A DNA stretch of 64,000 nucleotides, from assembly GCA_024397935.1 (NCBI GenBank), contig CP073743.1, positions 868,001 through 932,000 on the forward strand, given 5' to 3'. Below the pieces are notes generated by a model. That model made no database searches. It worked only from the letters and a program-made list of their open reading frames with translations, and had not been told where the DNA came from. Shown piece after piece: positions 55,660-64,000 of the stretch; position 1 is the stretch's first letter; every line of letters starts with the position of its first letter. The translations under genes were made by a program, and so were the position numbers. Source of the DNA: a bacterium SCSIO 12844 (GTDB taxonomy: Bacteria; Pseudomonadota; Gammaproteobacteria; Francisellales; Francisellaceae).

Positions 55660-57423
55660 TTACATTATCTCAGGTGCTTTAATATTTAATAGAGATAATG
55701 TATTGTTTATAACCTCTCTTATGCTATCAATCAAGACCAATCTTGCCTGAGTTATTTGTTGACTATCAACAATAAACTTATATTGATTATAGTACATATG
55801 AAATAATTGCGCTAAATCACGAAGATAATTTGTTAATAGATGAGGCTCAAGCTTTTCAGAAGCTTTTTCAATTAATTCAGGATATTGTATTAATTTATTA
55901 GCTAGATCTGCTTCAATATCAGAGTCAAGAGAACTTAAATTATCTAAGCCGATATTAGATTCATAAGTTTTATTTTGTTCTTTTAACTGTCTGAAAACAC
56001 TACAAATTCTTGCATGAGCATATTGTACATAATAAACAGGATTTTCATTTGATTTGGATTTTGCAAGATCAAGATCAAAATCAAGGTGTTGATCAGCTTT
56101 TCGCATAATATAAAAATATCTAGCGGCATCAGAACCAACTTCTTGGCGTAACTGGCGCAGTGTTACAAAGGAACCGCTGCGAGTTGACATTTGTACTTGT
56201 TCGCCGCCTTGATATAAAATAGCAAATTGAATCAATGGTATCTTCACTTTACTTTTATCAAACTCAAATGCTTCTGCTAGGGCCATTATACGTGGAATAT
56301 AGCCGTGATGATCTGTGCCAAAAAGATAGATAACTTGTTCAAATTTACGATCAAATTTATTTAGCATGTAGGCTGCATCTGATGCAAAATAAGTTCTTTG
56401 TCCATTTGCTCTTACTAAAACACGATCTTTATCGTCATCAAAGTTAGTTGATTTAAACCAAATTGCTCCTTCTTTTTCATACAATAAGCCTTTTTTATCA
56501 AGAAAATCAATAGCTTTATCAATATCTTGATTTTCTTCTAATGATTTTTCAGAAAACCAATTATCATAATGAACTCCAAAGTCTTCTAAGTCTGCTTTAA
56601 TATCACCTAAAATTGCATTTAAACTAAACTGATGAATAATATTATAATCATGTTTAAGTAACAGTTTTGCATTAAAAATTAAATCATCAATATGTTTTTC
56701 TTTATCACCTGTATTATTTTCAGAGTTAAAATCATCAGAGACATTAGAAAATACTTCAGAAACCGTTTTGACAAACTGATTTTGATATTGATTTTTTAGA
56801 TCTATTGCAATGTCATTAATATAATCGCCTTTATAACCATTTGAGGGGAAGGAAAAAGATTGCTTATTTGACTGGAGGTATCTAAGCCAAACGCTAGTGG
56901 CAAGAATATCCATTTGTCTTCCTGCATCATTGACATAATACTCAGATTCAACATCATAACCTGCAAATTTAAGTAGTGAAGCGATTGCTGAGCCTATTGC
57001 AGCACCACGTCCATGACCAACATGTAAAGGGCCTGTTGGATTAGCTGAGGTAAATTCTACATTAATTTTAATATTCTTAGGTTTGCCTTGGCCAAATGAC
57101 TGCCGTTTGGAAAGAATTGTTTTAACAATTTCGAATTGATAAGCTTGATTTAAATAAAAATTAATAAATCCGGGGCCTGCAATTTCGATTTTTTTGATTA
57201 AATTAGACTTAGGAATGTTGTTAACAATAAGATTTGCCAGCTCATTTGGAGATTTTCTAGCAGCTTTAGAGAGTGTTAATGCAAGATTAGTTGCTAGATC
57301 ACCATGAGATTTTTGTTTTGTTGGTGTAATAATAATATTAGCTTGAGTATCATTTGCTAATACGTCATTTTTAATTAAATTATCGATGCTTTGTTGTAAT
57401 AGTTCAGTTAATGCTTGTTTCAT
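55660..57423 (-). CDS. argS: Arginine--tRNA ligase (ArgRS)
   Basis: A 587-residue cytoplasmic class Ia aminoacyl-tRNA synthetase that charges tRNA-Arg. The N-terminal additional domain is followed by the catalytic site: the HIGH-type motif is HVGH at 134-137 within NPTGPLHVGHGRGAAIGSA, and the KMSKS-type loop is QMSTRSG around 411-417, the degenerate form normal for ArgRS. The C-terminal DALR anticodon-binding domain contains YVQYAHARICSV and runs to the end. Length is typical. The ATG at 57423 has an AGG about 9 nt upstream. It is the first gene of a probable argS-ftsN operon and is divergent from thpR. Nothing looks damaged. Confidence 0.97.
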   Translation of the reverse strand: MKQALTELLQQSIDNLIKNDVLANDTQANIIITPTKQKSHGDLATNLALTLSKAARKSPNELANLIVNNIPKSNLIKKIEIAGPGFINFYLNQAYQFEIVKTILSKRQSFGQGKPKNIKINVEFTSANPTGPLHVGHGRGAAIGSAIASLLKFAGYDVESEYYVNDAGRQMDILATSVWLRYLQSNKQSFSFPSNGYKGDYINDIAIDLKNQYQNQFVKTVSEVFSNVSDDFNSENNTGDKEKHIDDLIFNAKLLLKHDYNIIHQFSLNAILGDIKADLEDFGVHYDNWFSEKSLEENQDIDKAIDFLDKKGLLYEKEGAIWFKSTNFDDDKDRVLVRANGQRTYFASDAAYMLNKFDRKFEQVIYLFGTDHHGYIPRIMALAEAFEFDKSKVKIPLIQFAILYQGGEQVQMSTRSGSFVTLRQLRQEVGSDAARYFYIMRKADQHLDFDLDLAKSKSNENPVYYVQYAHARICSVFRQLKEQNKTYESNIGLDNLSSLDSDIEADLANKLIQYPELIEKASEKLEPHLLTNYLRDLAQLFHMYYNQYKFIVDSQQITQARLVLIDSIREVINNTLSLLNIKAPEIM

Positions 57424-57453
57424 TGTTAGTACCTGTTTTAAAAAAATCTTCTC

Positions 57454-57459
57454 ATTATA
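57454..57459 (-). promoter_or_regulatory. Candidate -10 element for argS
   Basis: A perfect TATAAT on the minus strand lies 30 bp upstream of the argS ATG, giving a leader of about 24 nt that still holds the AGG ribosome site. No good -35 hexamer is found at 16-18 bp, so the call is weak. Confidence 0.3.
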
Positions 57460-57614
57460 ATTTGATACAAATTAAATCATCGTACGTATATTGCTTTATA
57501 TTGTCCTTTAATCTCAGGTTAAGTCAATATACAGTGGTAAAAGTAATAAAAAATTTATAATAAATTTTCAATAGATTGAAAAAATGAAGTGTTTTATATA
57601 AAAAGGTCAGTTTA

Positions 57615-58160
57615 ATGAGAGCTTTTATCGGAATTCCTATTGATAATGAAACAGCAACAAAAATATATCAATATGCAGAGTACTACCAAAAACTATGTGG
57701 TAGGCAATTTTTAAAACTATCACAGGTAAAAAATTATCATATTACTTTAAGTTTTTTAGGGGAAATCAATTCATTACAACTGATGCATCTGGAAGATCAA
57801 TTTAAGATGTTAGATCAATATAATTTAACAGCATTTAATTTAGATTTAGTATCAATTTTACCATTTCCAGTTACAAATCCTAAAGTCATTGCTGTGATGG
57901 TTAAACCAAATGAAATTTTAATTAATTTACAGAAAAAATTGTTATCAATTGTTAATTCAGCAGCTATTTTCCAAAAAAGAGGCAAATTTATTCCGCATTT
58001 AACCATTGCAAGGGTTAAAGTATCTAAAAACTTAGCAAAACCATATTACCCATTATTAGAAATTCAACAAAAGCTTGATGTAAATAAGATAATATTATAT
58101 GAAAGTCAATTATTTAAAACAGGTGCGCACTATACTCCAAAACTTTATTATCGTTGGTGA
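57615..58160 (+). CDS. thpR: RNA 2',3'-cyclic phosphodiesterase (ThpR/LigT)
   Basis: A 181-residue member of the 2H phosphoesterase superfamily. Both catalytic HxTx motifs are present: HITL at 42-45 (followed by SFLGE) and HLTI at 128-131 (followed by ARVK). The family hydrolyses RNA 2',3'-cyclic phosphate to a 2'-phosphomonoester and can join tRNA halves through 2'-5' bonds in vitro; its role in the cell is unclear. The start MRAFIGIPI is the usual family opening, and AAAAGG lies 8 nt before the ATG. It is transcribed divergently from argS across a 191-bp gap and in the same direction as the next two genes. Confidence 0.92.
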   Translation: MRAFIGIPIDNETATKIYQYAEYYQKLCGRQFLKLSQVKNYHITLSFLGEINSLQLMHLEDQFKMLDQYNLTAFNLDLVSILPFPVTNPKVIAVMVKPNEILINLQKKLLSIVNSAAIFQKRGKFIPHLTIARVKVSKNLAKPYYPLLEIQQKLDVNKIILYESQLFKTGAHYTPKLYYRW

Positions 58161-58291
58161 GTTATATATAAACCATATATTTTGTATTACAAGTAGACAA
58201 ACCTTAAATTGATAATTGCAATATAAATGTTAAATTTTATGCAAAATATTGAATTTTGGGTCATAATTATAATAAAGAGGTGACGTATATA

Positions 58292-58321
58292 ATGATTGTA
58301 ATTGCTAAGGTAACTAGATGA
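58292..58321 (+). CDS. Possible 9-codon leader ORF (MIVIAKVTR)
   Basis: An ATG at 58292 follows a strong GAGGTG ribosome site (9-nt spacing) and opens a 9-codon frame. Its TGA overlaps the ATG of the next gene (ATGA at 58318-58321). The layout suggests translational coupling, but the downstream gene also has its own TAAGG. There is no evidence that the peptide is made or functional. Confidence 0.3.
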   Translation: MIVIAKVTR

Positions 58322-58851
58322 AGTTAATTTATCAAAATACTGAGATTGGACATTGGTATGATCTAATTTTAATGGCTCAGGAAGATGCAGCTATTCAACT
58401 TGAACACGAGTTGGAAGGTTATGTTGTTATGATGTTAATGCGATTTAATCGAACTAAGTCACTTTCCGATGCAGTATTAGCTTTAGAGTTTTTAGAAGCA
58501 TTAGATGAAAAAAATAATAAAAACCATGATCAAATGCGAGAAGTAGCAGATAAGTGTTTGATTTATTCAGGTCTTTTCCCAGAGAGAACCAAAAGAAAAC
58601 GGGTTGATGAACATTATTTTATTCAGTTAGGTCAAAGTGCTTATCGTATTTTATGTGATGCAATAAGTCATGGAATGCCATTACTTAGTCGTTTATATGA
58701 AAAACTATCTTCTGAATTTATTGCAATTGTTGATGTAATAGGTGCAATGCGTATGAAAAAAACATTACCCATATCTAGAGAAAGTTTTCAAATGGATGAA
58801 AAACAGGCAGATATGTTATTAAACTATAGGCAAAATGCGTTTAAAAAATAA
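58318..58851 (+). CDS. Conserved protein of unknown function (177 aa)
   Basis: I recognise the general look of a conserved gammaproteobacterial hypothetical family but know no function. The protein is soluble and helix-rich, with no signal peptide or membrane segment. Recognisable stretches are the acidic, Leu-rich N-terminal half (EHELEGYVVMMLMRF), CLIYSGLFPERTKRKRVDE around 91-109, YFIQLGQSAYRIL around 111-123, and LYEKLSSEFIAIVDVIGAMR near the C-terminus. The chosen ATG has TAAGG 7-8 nt upstream; a possible leader ORF overlaps it. It lies 157 bp after thpR and 133 bp before dxs in the same direction. It shows no catalytic motif that I can identify. Confidence 0.7.
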   Translation: MKLIYQNTEIGHWYDLILMAQEDAAIQLEHELEGYVVMMLMRFNRTKSLSDAVLALEFLEALDEKNNKNHDQMREVADKCLIYSGLFPERTKRKRVDEHYFIQLGQSAYRILCDAISHGMPLLSRLYEKLSSEFIAIVDVIGAMRMKKTLPISRESFQMDEKQADMLLNYRQNAFKK

Positions 58852-58916
58852 TGGTTAAGATAACAATGTTTTATAAATATTTTTTTAGCTTAAATTAAGC
58901 AACTTATGGGTTTTAC

Positions 58917-58945
58917 TTGAGTATTTGCTAAGATAAGGACATAAT
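58917..58945 (+). promoter_or_regulatory. Candidate sigma-70 promoter of dxs
   Basis: TTGAGT (58917-58922) and CATAAT (58940-58945) are separated by exactly 17 bp. Four of 6 and 5 of 6 bases match consensus. The predicted start near 58952 leaves a leader of about 33 nt before the dxs ATG. Confidence 0.5.
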
Positions 58946-58984
58946 AGGCGCAAGTTAATAACCAATGCAAGATTTTGACCAAAA

Positions 58985-60865
58985 ATGTCAGATGAGAAAT
59001 ACCCATTATTAGCAAATATTGAGTCGCCGAGTGATTTGAAAAAACTTTCTCAAGCTCAACTGCCGGAACTTGCTAATGAAATTAGAAGCTACTTGATTGA
59101 TTCACTAGATATTTGTGGTGGGCATTTTGCATCGAGTTTGGGTGCGCTTGAATTAACGGTTGCATTACATTATGTATTTAATACGCCAAATGATCGTTTA
59201 GTTTGGGATGTAGGCCATCAAAGCTATATTCATAAAGTGTTAACAGAAAGAAAAGATAGATTATCAACAATTAAAAAAGACAATGGTTTGGCACCATTTC
59301 CTAAACGAGAAGAAAGTGAATACGATAGCTTTGGTGTAGGGCATTCATCAACTTCAATTAGTGCTGCTTTAGGTATGTCTGAAGCTTTTAGGTTAAATCA
59401 ATCAGCGCAAAAGGCAATTGCTGTTATTGGTGATGGTGCAATGACTGCTGGTATGGCTTTTGAAGCATTAAATCATGCTGGTGGGCTAAGAAGTAATGTG
59501 TTGGTTGTATTAAATGATAATGAAATGAGTATCTCTGAAAATGTAGGTGCATTAACACATCATTTAACTAAAGTATTATCCGGTAATTTTTATCATCAGT
59601 TTCGTGAGCAAAGTAAAAAAGTATTAACAAAAATTCCTGGTGTATGGGAATTTGCAAAACGTTTTGAAGCACAAACAAAAGGTATGTTACTACCAGGTAA
59701 TTTGTTTGAAGCATTAGGGTTTTATTATGTTGGACCAATTGATGGTCATAATTTAGCTGAATTAGTCCCTGTATTAGAAACATTAAAAGACCACAAAGGG
59801 CCAGTACTTCTGCATGTGATTACCAAAAAAGGTAAGGGTTATGAAAAAGCAGAAGAAGATCCAATTAAGTTTCATCATGTTTCACCTAGTTTTCACTCAG
59901 ATACGGATATAAAACCTAAAACAAAGAAATTACCAACGTATTCAAATATATTTGGGCAATGGTTGTGTGAGCGTGCAGAAAAAGATAAGCGTTTAGTCGG
60001 AATTACGCCAGCAATGCGAGAAGGTTCTGATTTGGTTGCGTTTTCTAAACAATTTCCAGAGCGCTATTTTGATGTGGCAATTGCAGAGCAACATGCTGTA
60101 ACTCTAGCTGCAGGCTTAGCTTGTGAGGGCTTGAAACCAGTTGTTGCAATTTATTCGACATTTTTACAACGTGCTTATGATCAATTTATTCATGATGTTA
60201 GTATTCAAAATTTGGATGTATTATATGCCATTGATCGAAGTGGCCTTGTTGGTGCAGATGGCCCAACGCATGCAGGTAGTTTCGATTTAAGTTTTATGCG
60301 CTGTATTCCAAATACAGTGATTATAGCGCCTTCGGATGAAAATGAAATGTACCATATGCTTGAATTTGGTTATGCACATCAAGGACCAGTTGCTGTACGT
60401 TATCCAAGAGGCAATGTTACTGGCATAGTAATACAGCCAGAGCTAGATATTGAACTTGGAAAAGCAAAGCTTAGAAGAAAAGGCTTATCTGACTTGGTAA
60501 TTTTAAGCTTTGGTATTATGTTACCTTTTGCATTAGAGGCAGCTGAAGTATTAAATGCAACCGTTTATGATATGCGTTTTGTTAAACCGTTAGATGAGGA
60601 ATTACTCAAAGAAGTAGCGGATCGGTTTGATCATATTATTACGATTGAAGAAAATGCAGTTCAAGGTGGTGCCGGGTCTGCAGTAAATGAATATTTAATC
60701 GCAAATGATCTTCATCAAACTGTTAAAATTCGTAACTTAGGTCTGCCTGATACTTATCTTTCTCATGGAAACCCAAATAACTTATTAACTTCAGTAGGCT
60801 TAAGTGCTGATGGCATTATTGATACGTACCAAGTAATGAAATCGCCTCATCTTTCTTTTTCTTAA
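58985..60865 (+). CDS. dxs: 1-deoxy-D-xylulose-5-phosphate synthase
   Basis: A 626-residue thiamine diphosphate enzyme that condenses pyruvate and glyceraldehyde 3-phosphate to DXP, the first step of the MEP isoprenoid pathway and a source of thiamine and pyridoxal precursors. The sequence follows E. coli Dxs closely along its whole length. It has SGHFASSLG-type H47 (GGHFASSLG), WDVGHQSY (74-81), the ThDP/metal motif GDG at 149-151 with NDN at 177-179, and the catalytic Glu at 368 in AIAEQHAVT, followed by [11 protein letters not shown]. The start is supported by the conserved [16 protein letters not shown] opening; the ribosome site is weak. The last 50 bp overlap the 3' end of the convergent potI gene, and there is no terminator hairpin between them. 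Confidence 0.97.
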   Translation: MSDEKYPLLANIESPSDLKKLSQAQLPELANEIRSYLIDSLDICGGHFASSLGALELTVALHYVFNTPNDRLVWDVGHQSYIHKVLTERKDRLSTIKKDNGLAPFPKREESEYDSFGVGHSSTSISAALGMSEAFRLNQSAQKAIAVIGDGAMTAGMAFEALNHAGGLRSNVLVVLNDNEMSISENVGALTHHLTKVLSGNFYHQFREQSKKVLTKIPGVWEFAKRFEAQTKGMLLPGNLFEALGFYYVGPIDGHNLAELVPVLETLKDHKGPVLLHVITKKGKGYEKAEEDPIKFHHVSPSFHSDTDIKPKTKKLPTYSNIFGQWLCERAEKDKRLVGITPAMREGSDLVAFSKQFPERYFDVAIAEQHAVTLAAGLACEGLKPVVAIYSTFLQRAYDQFIHDVSIQNLDVLYAIDRSGLVGADGPTHAGSFDLSFMRCIPNTVIIAPSDENEMYHMLEFGYAHQGPVAVRYPRGNVTGIVIQPELDIELGKAKLRRKGLSDLVILSFGIMLPFALEAAEVLNATVYDMRFVKPLDEELLKEVADRFDHIITIEENAVQGGAGSAVNEYLIANDLHQTVKIRNLGLPDTYLSHGNPNNLLTSVGLSADGIIDTYQVMKSPHLSFS

Positions 60866-61709
60866 GTAATAGTGTATTTTTTCGTTTTTTACGCTCAAAT
60901 CTAAATGATAAAAAAGTGGCAATGATCACAACAATTGTGACAATGGCAATAATAATTGTTGCTAAAGCATTAATTTCAGGTGTAGGACCTGTTTTAACGG
61001 TTGAATAAATATACATAGGTAATGTTGATTGTTCAGGAGATGCAACAAATTCAGTAATAACAAGATCATCTAGTGATAATGTAAAAGCTAAAAGCCAAGC
61101 TGCAATTAATGAAGGTATAATTTGTGGTAATGTGATCATAAAAAATGTTTTAAGAGGTCTTGCACCTAGATCCATGGCTGCTTCTTCAGTTGAGCGGTCA
61201 ATATGCGCAAGGCGGGATTGCATGACAATGGTTACATAAGCGGTACAAAAAGTAATATGTGCTGCAAGGATAGTAAAAAAACCTCGGATATCAAAGCTAT
61301 TACCAAAAATATTGGCAATAATATGCTGAAGACTAACAAACATTAATAATAATGAAATACCAATGACAACATCAGGCATGACAAGTGGTGTTAATGTTAA
61401 ACCATAAAATATTGAGCGGCCACGAAATTTATTAAATCGAGTGAGTGTATAAGCTGCCATGGTACCTAAAATTAAAGCGCCAGTAGCTGCACTTACAGCT
61501 AATTTTAAACTTCTTAGTGCGCTTGAGATGATATCAGCATCTTGGAATAATACCTTATACCAAACGGTTGAAAACCCACCCCAAACCGTAATCAATGCAG
61601 AATCAGTAAATGAAAATATCACTAAAACAACTAATGGTAGGTAAAGAAATATAATACCTAGTAATAAGATAAGATTGGAAAATTTTAATTTTCTTAGCAT
61701 AAGATTCAT
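60816..61709 (-). CDS. potI: Putrescine ABC transporter permease PotI
   Basis: An inner-membrane permease of about 297 residues with six predicted membrane spans, resembling PotI more than PotC ([46 protein letters not shown]). The cytoplasmic EAA loop that docks on the ATPase is [16 protein letters not shown] at about 175. The frame is open upstream to 61823, but that part lies inside potH in another frame and is not membrane-like. I place the start at ATG 61709, 2 nt after the potH TAG, with GGAAAG upstream; ATG 61700 is an alternative. The C-terminus has a Lys-rich tail ([19 protein letters not shown]) that, with the last residues, runs 50 bp into the dxs 3' end on the opposite strand. It is the third gene of potGHI. 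Confidence 0.9.
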   Translation of the reverse strand: MNLMLRKLKFSNLILLLGIIFLYLPLVVLVIFSFTDSALITVWGGFSTVWYKVLFQDADIISSALRSLKLAVSAATGALILGTMAAYTLTRFNKFRGRSIFYGLTLTPLVMPDVVIGISLLLMFVSLQHIIANIFGNSFDIRGFFTILAAHITFCTAYVTIVMQSRLAHIDRSTEEAAMDLGARPLKTFFMITLPQIIPSLIAAWLLAFTLSLDDLVITEFVASPEQSTLPMYIYSTVKTGPTPEINALATIIIAIVTIVVIIATFLSFRFERKKRKNTLLLKKKKDEAISLLGTYQ

Positions 61710-61711
61710 CT

Positions 61712-62629
61712 CTATCTTTCCGTTGAAAATGATGTTTGTTTTTGTTGGATACGCTGTAAAAGAATAATAGGGAAAATAAGTAGAATCAGTAAAACAACAG
61801 CAAGTGCTGAGGCAACGCCCCAATTTTGTGCTGTGAAAAATTCTTGCCAGATGACATTACCAACCATAACTGTATTTAGCCCACCTAAAATTTGTGGAAT
61901 GATGACCTCACCAACAGCTGGGATAAAAACAAGTAGGCTGCCAGCTAATAAGCCTGGTATTGATAGTGGTAAGATAATTTTAAAAAATGTCGTAACGGGT
62001 TTAGCACCTAAATCAGCTGCAGCATCTTCTAGTGTTCGATCCATTTTAATTAACGTTGCATAAAGTGGTAGAATAAAAAATGGTAAATATCCGTATAAAA
62101 GACCAAGATAAGCTGAAAAATTATTATAAATTAAAGGTAGGCTATTAAATCCAAGCCAATTTAAAAACTGATTAATAATACCGTTATTTTGCAATACCGT
62201 AACCCAAGCATAAGCACGTAGAAGAAATGAAGTCCAATAGGGAATAATAATGAGCATTAAAAGAAGTTTACGTGTTGTATTATTGGTCCTAACGATTGCA
62301 AGTGTCATAGGATAACCAATTAGAATGCATAATATAGTTGTGATAAAAGCCATTTTTATTGAGTTAAAAACAGCAATAAAAAAGACATTATGCTCAATCA
62401 TAAATAGATAATTACTAAAATGTAGCATAATGCTAATGGTTTGATCCTTTATCACTAATAATGGTGAAATTGGTGGAATACTATCAGCTGGAATTGAAAA
62501 ACTGATTCTCAATACAAATAAAAAAGGAATCATTAAAAAGAGAATGAACCATAGGTAGGGAACTAAAATGACAAAACGTCTTTGCCACTGCTGTAGTGCA
62601 GTTTGTAGTTTTGTTTTAACTTGGCTCAT
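61712..62629 (-). CDS. potH: Putrescine ABC transporter permease PotH
   Basis: A 305-residue inner-membrane permease with about six spans. It resembles E. coli PotH in several stretches: VPYLWFILFLMIPFLFVLRIS, YWTSFLLRAYAWVTVLQNNG, and FIPAVGEVIIPQILGG. The EAA loop EDAAADLGAKPVTTFFKIILP begins at residue 201. With PotI it forms the membrane channel of a polyamine importer. Its ATG (62629) overlaps the potG TGA in an ATGA arrangement, so translation is probably coupled. The length is normal and the gene intact. Confidence 0.93.
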   Translation of the reverse strand: MSQVKTKLQTALQQWQRRFVILVPYLWFILFLMIPFLFVLRISFSIPADSIPPISPLLVIKDQTISIMLHFSNYLFMIEHNVFFIAVFNSIKMAFITTILCILIGYPMTLAIVRTNNTTRKLLLMLIIIPYWTSFLLRAYAWVTVLQNNGIINQFLNWLGFNSLPLIYNNFSAYLGLLYGYLPFFILPLYATLIKMDRTLEDAAADLGAKPVTTFFKIILPLSIPGLLAGSLLVFIPAVGEVIIPQILGGLNTVMVGNVIWQEFFTAQNWGVASALAVVLLILLIFPIILLQRIQQKQTSFSTER

Positions 62630-63741
62630 GAGTAGAGTACCATGATGTTTTCAGGTTCCCATGTTAAGTATACTTGATCTTCCCAGGTTGGATTATCAGC
62701 ATTACGTTCAACATTAAAATCCATTGATTTAACAATACGACCAGTTTCAGTTCTTACATGGTAAGTAGATAAACCACCCATATAAGCAATATTTTCAACC
62801 TTACCTGTTAAGCAGTTAATTGGTTGATTTCGACTATAGTGTTCAGGTGGGTTTTTTGAAATCATAATTTTTTCAGGTCGTATGCCAACCCAAATTTGTT
62901 GACTTGCGACACCATCAAGGCCTCGGTTAATTTCAAAGCTACAGCGTGCCTCATCAGAGTGAATAAAGCTTTTAGTTCGACTACTTGAAGCAATATAGCC
63001 TTCAAAAATCGCACTTGAGCCAATAAATTGTGCGACCAATCGACTATGAGGAAACTCATAAATTTCATTAGGTGGGGCTACTTGTTCAAGATAGCCTTCT
63101 GACATAATACCAAGACGAGTTGACATGGTCATAGCTTCTTCTTGGTCATGAGTAACCATAATAAATGTGCTATCAGTTTGCTCTTGGATATCAACAAGTT
63201 CAAACTGCATTTGGCCACGTAAATTTTTATCTAACGCAGATAGTGGCTCATCTAGTAAAATCAGTTTTGGTCGTTTTGCAAGGCAGCGAGCAAGAGCTAC
63301 ACGTTGTCTTTGACCGCCAGATAATTGATGTGATTTACGTTTGGCAAATCTAGTCATTTCTACCAAATTAAGTGCTTCATCTGTGCGTTTTTGAATTTCA
63401 GCTGAAGATAATTTATCTTGCTTTAACCCAAAGGCAATATTTTGTTGTACGCTCATATGTGGAAATAGAGCATAGGATTGAAACATCATATTAACAGGGC
63501 GGTCATAAGGTGGTACTTTAGTCATATCAATACCATCAAGTAAAATCTTACCTTCTGTTGGTGATTCAAAGCCTGCTAACATCCGTAATAGTGTACTTTT
63601 ACCTGAACCAGAACTACCTAGTAATGAAAAAAATTCTTTAGGATAAATATCAAGTGAAATGTTATCGCAAGCAAGATGACCGTCATCAAATCGCTTAACA
63701 AGGTTGCGTATACTAACAAGTGGTTTGAGGTTCTTTTGCAT
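62626..63741 (-). CDS. potG: Putrescine ABC transporter ATP-binding protein PotG
   Basis: A 371-residue ATPase of the spermidine/putrescine importer family, acting at the inner face of the membrane. Walker A is GSSGSGKST at 42-50, the Q-loop Gln 88 (NMMFQSYALFPHM), the ABC signature LSGGQ 140-144, Walker B LILLDE 160-165, and the H-loop His 198 (VTHDQEEAMTM). The C-terminal part (VGIRPEKIMI and after) is the TOBE regulatory domain. It matches PotG better than PotA in VPPYDRPVNMMFQSYALFPHMSV, NIAFGLKQDKL and the NPTWEDQVYLTWE end. It is first in the potGHI operon, 105 bp downstream of the nnr-like gene. The ATG is fixed by an in-frame TGA close upstream; AGGGG lies about 12 nt away, a long spacing. 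Confidence 0.95.
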   Translation of the reverse strand: MQKNLKPLVSIRNLVKRFDDGHLACDNISLDIYPKEFFSLLGSSGSGKSTLLRMLAGFESPTEGKILLDGIDMTKVPPYDRPVNMMFQSYALFPHMSVQQNIAFGLKQDKLSSAEIQKRTDEALNLVEMTRFAKRKSHQLSGGQRQRVALARCLAKRPKLILLDEPLSALDKNLRGQMQFELVDIQEQTDSTFIMVTHDQEEAMTMSTRLGIMSEGYLEQVAPPNEIYEFPHSRLVAQFIGSSAIFEGYIASSSRTKSFIHSDEARCSFEINRGLDGVASQQIWVGIRPEKIMISKNPPEHYSRNQPINCLTGKVENIAYMGGLSTYHVRTETGRIVKSMDFNVERNADNPTWEDQVYLTWEPENIMVLYS

Positions 63742-63846
63742 TTGGCATCAAGTCCCCTTTATCGATGAAATTATCATTTAATCATTAAGTGACGGTATTT
63801 TAGTGGAAAATGAAATCTTATACCAGAGAAAATCAAATGCTTTAGA

Positions 63847-64000
63847 TTAAATTTGATTAAAAATTTCTGATGCAAGCATTGGTATTTGACCTGATTTTAA
63901 TAGTCTATCTGCTTTATTAGCATGGTCCCATACAGCCATTTCACAGGCTAGTTGTATGGGATATTTTTGAGCAAGGTAGCTTATGATGATACCAGTTAGC
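63847..64000 (-). CDS. nnr: Probable NAD(P)H-hydrate dehydratase, C-terminal fragment
   Basis: The final 50 codons of a gene that begins beyond the right edge. The translation starts LTGIIISYLAQKYPIQLA and ends MLASEIFNQI before TAA. It fits the C-terminus of the YjeF/Nnr ADP-dependent hydrate dehydratase domain, where (GD)xLTGIIxxxLAQ is followed by a helix with WxHxxxAD and a final LASDLL-type motif; here VWDHANKAD and MLASEIF. The enzyme repairs hydrated NAD(P)H. Whether an epimerase domain is fused cannot be seen. It runs in the same direction as potG, 105 bp upstream. The match rests on a short tail, so a ribokinase-fold relative is possible. Confidence 0.6.
   Translation of the reverse strand, partial: LTGIIISYLAQKYPIQLACEMAVWDHANKADRLLKSGQIPMLASEIFNQI

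Noticed and set aside
57576-57600. Promoter TTGAAA/TATATA for thpR
   Set aside because: The spacer is only 13 bp and the start would fall on the ribosome site.
58262-58273. TATAAT/CATAAT as promoter of the 177-residue gene
   Set aside because: No acceptable -35 at 16-18 bp, and the start would coincide with the ribosome site of the leader ORF.
61710-61823. Extended N-terminus of potI (38 more codons)
   Set aside because: This part overlaps potH in another frame, is Cys/Thr-rich and unlike PotI; the ATG at 61709 follows the potH stop by 2 nt.

Overview
The window comes from an AT-rich bacterium. The housekeeping genes at the right end (dxs, argS followed by an ftsN-like gene, thpR, potGHI) read like gammaproteobacterial proteins, and their AT-rich coding recalls host-associated or aquatic groups such as Francisella, Piscirickettsia or Legionellales relatives. 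The genus cannot be fixed from sequence alone.

Positions 1-54468 (minus strand) are essentially one object: the 5' part of a giant gene coding for a VCBS-repeat protein, probably a type I-secreted surface or adhesin protein. After a 184-residue unique N-terminus and one diverged repeat, a 309-bp (103-residue) unit recurs about 173-174 times in tandem and runs off the left edge, so the C-terminus and secretion signal are not seen. The first 8562 codons (54468-28780) are fully open. The frame then breaks at single-base indels near 28796, 21242, 20323 and 18769. Below about 18.7 kb nearly every unit carries indels, with scrambled joins at 4.18-5.36 kb. Because the breaks are almost all one-base losses in short G/C runs, without matching substitutions, consensus error in an unresolvable repeat is the likeliest cause. 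With frame restored the visible part would be about 18,000 residues (about 1.8 MDa).

The array is a mosaic: multi-unit blocks recur at whole-unit offsets (6, 20, 25, 28, 30, 34 and 79 units), identifiable through rare point variants. The repeats contain no Lys, Arg, His, Cys or Met and carry about -20 net charge per unit.

Positions 54682-57423 (minus) hold argS followed 36 bp later by an ftsN-like SPOR protein gene, a known gammaproteobacterial pairing. Positions 57615-60865 (plus) hold thpR, a conserved protein of unknown function preceded by a possible 9-codon leader ORF, and dxs with a good promoter candidate. Positions 63741-60816 (minus) hold a tightly coupled potG-potH-potI putrescine-type ABC transporter operon whose last gene overlaps the 3' end of dxs tail to tail by 50 bp. 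No potF-like binding protein is in the window. At the right edge (63847-64000, minus) is the C-terminus of a probable NAD(P)H-hydrate dehydratase. No tRNA, rRNA, CRISPR, insertion sequence or prophage was seen.
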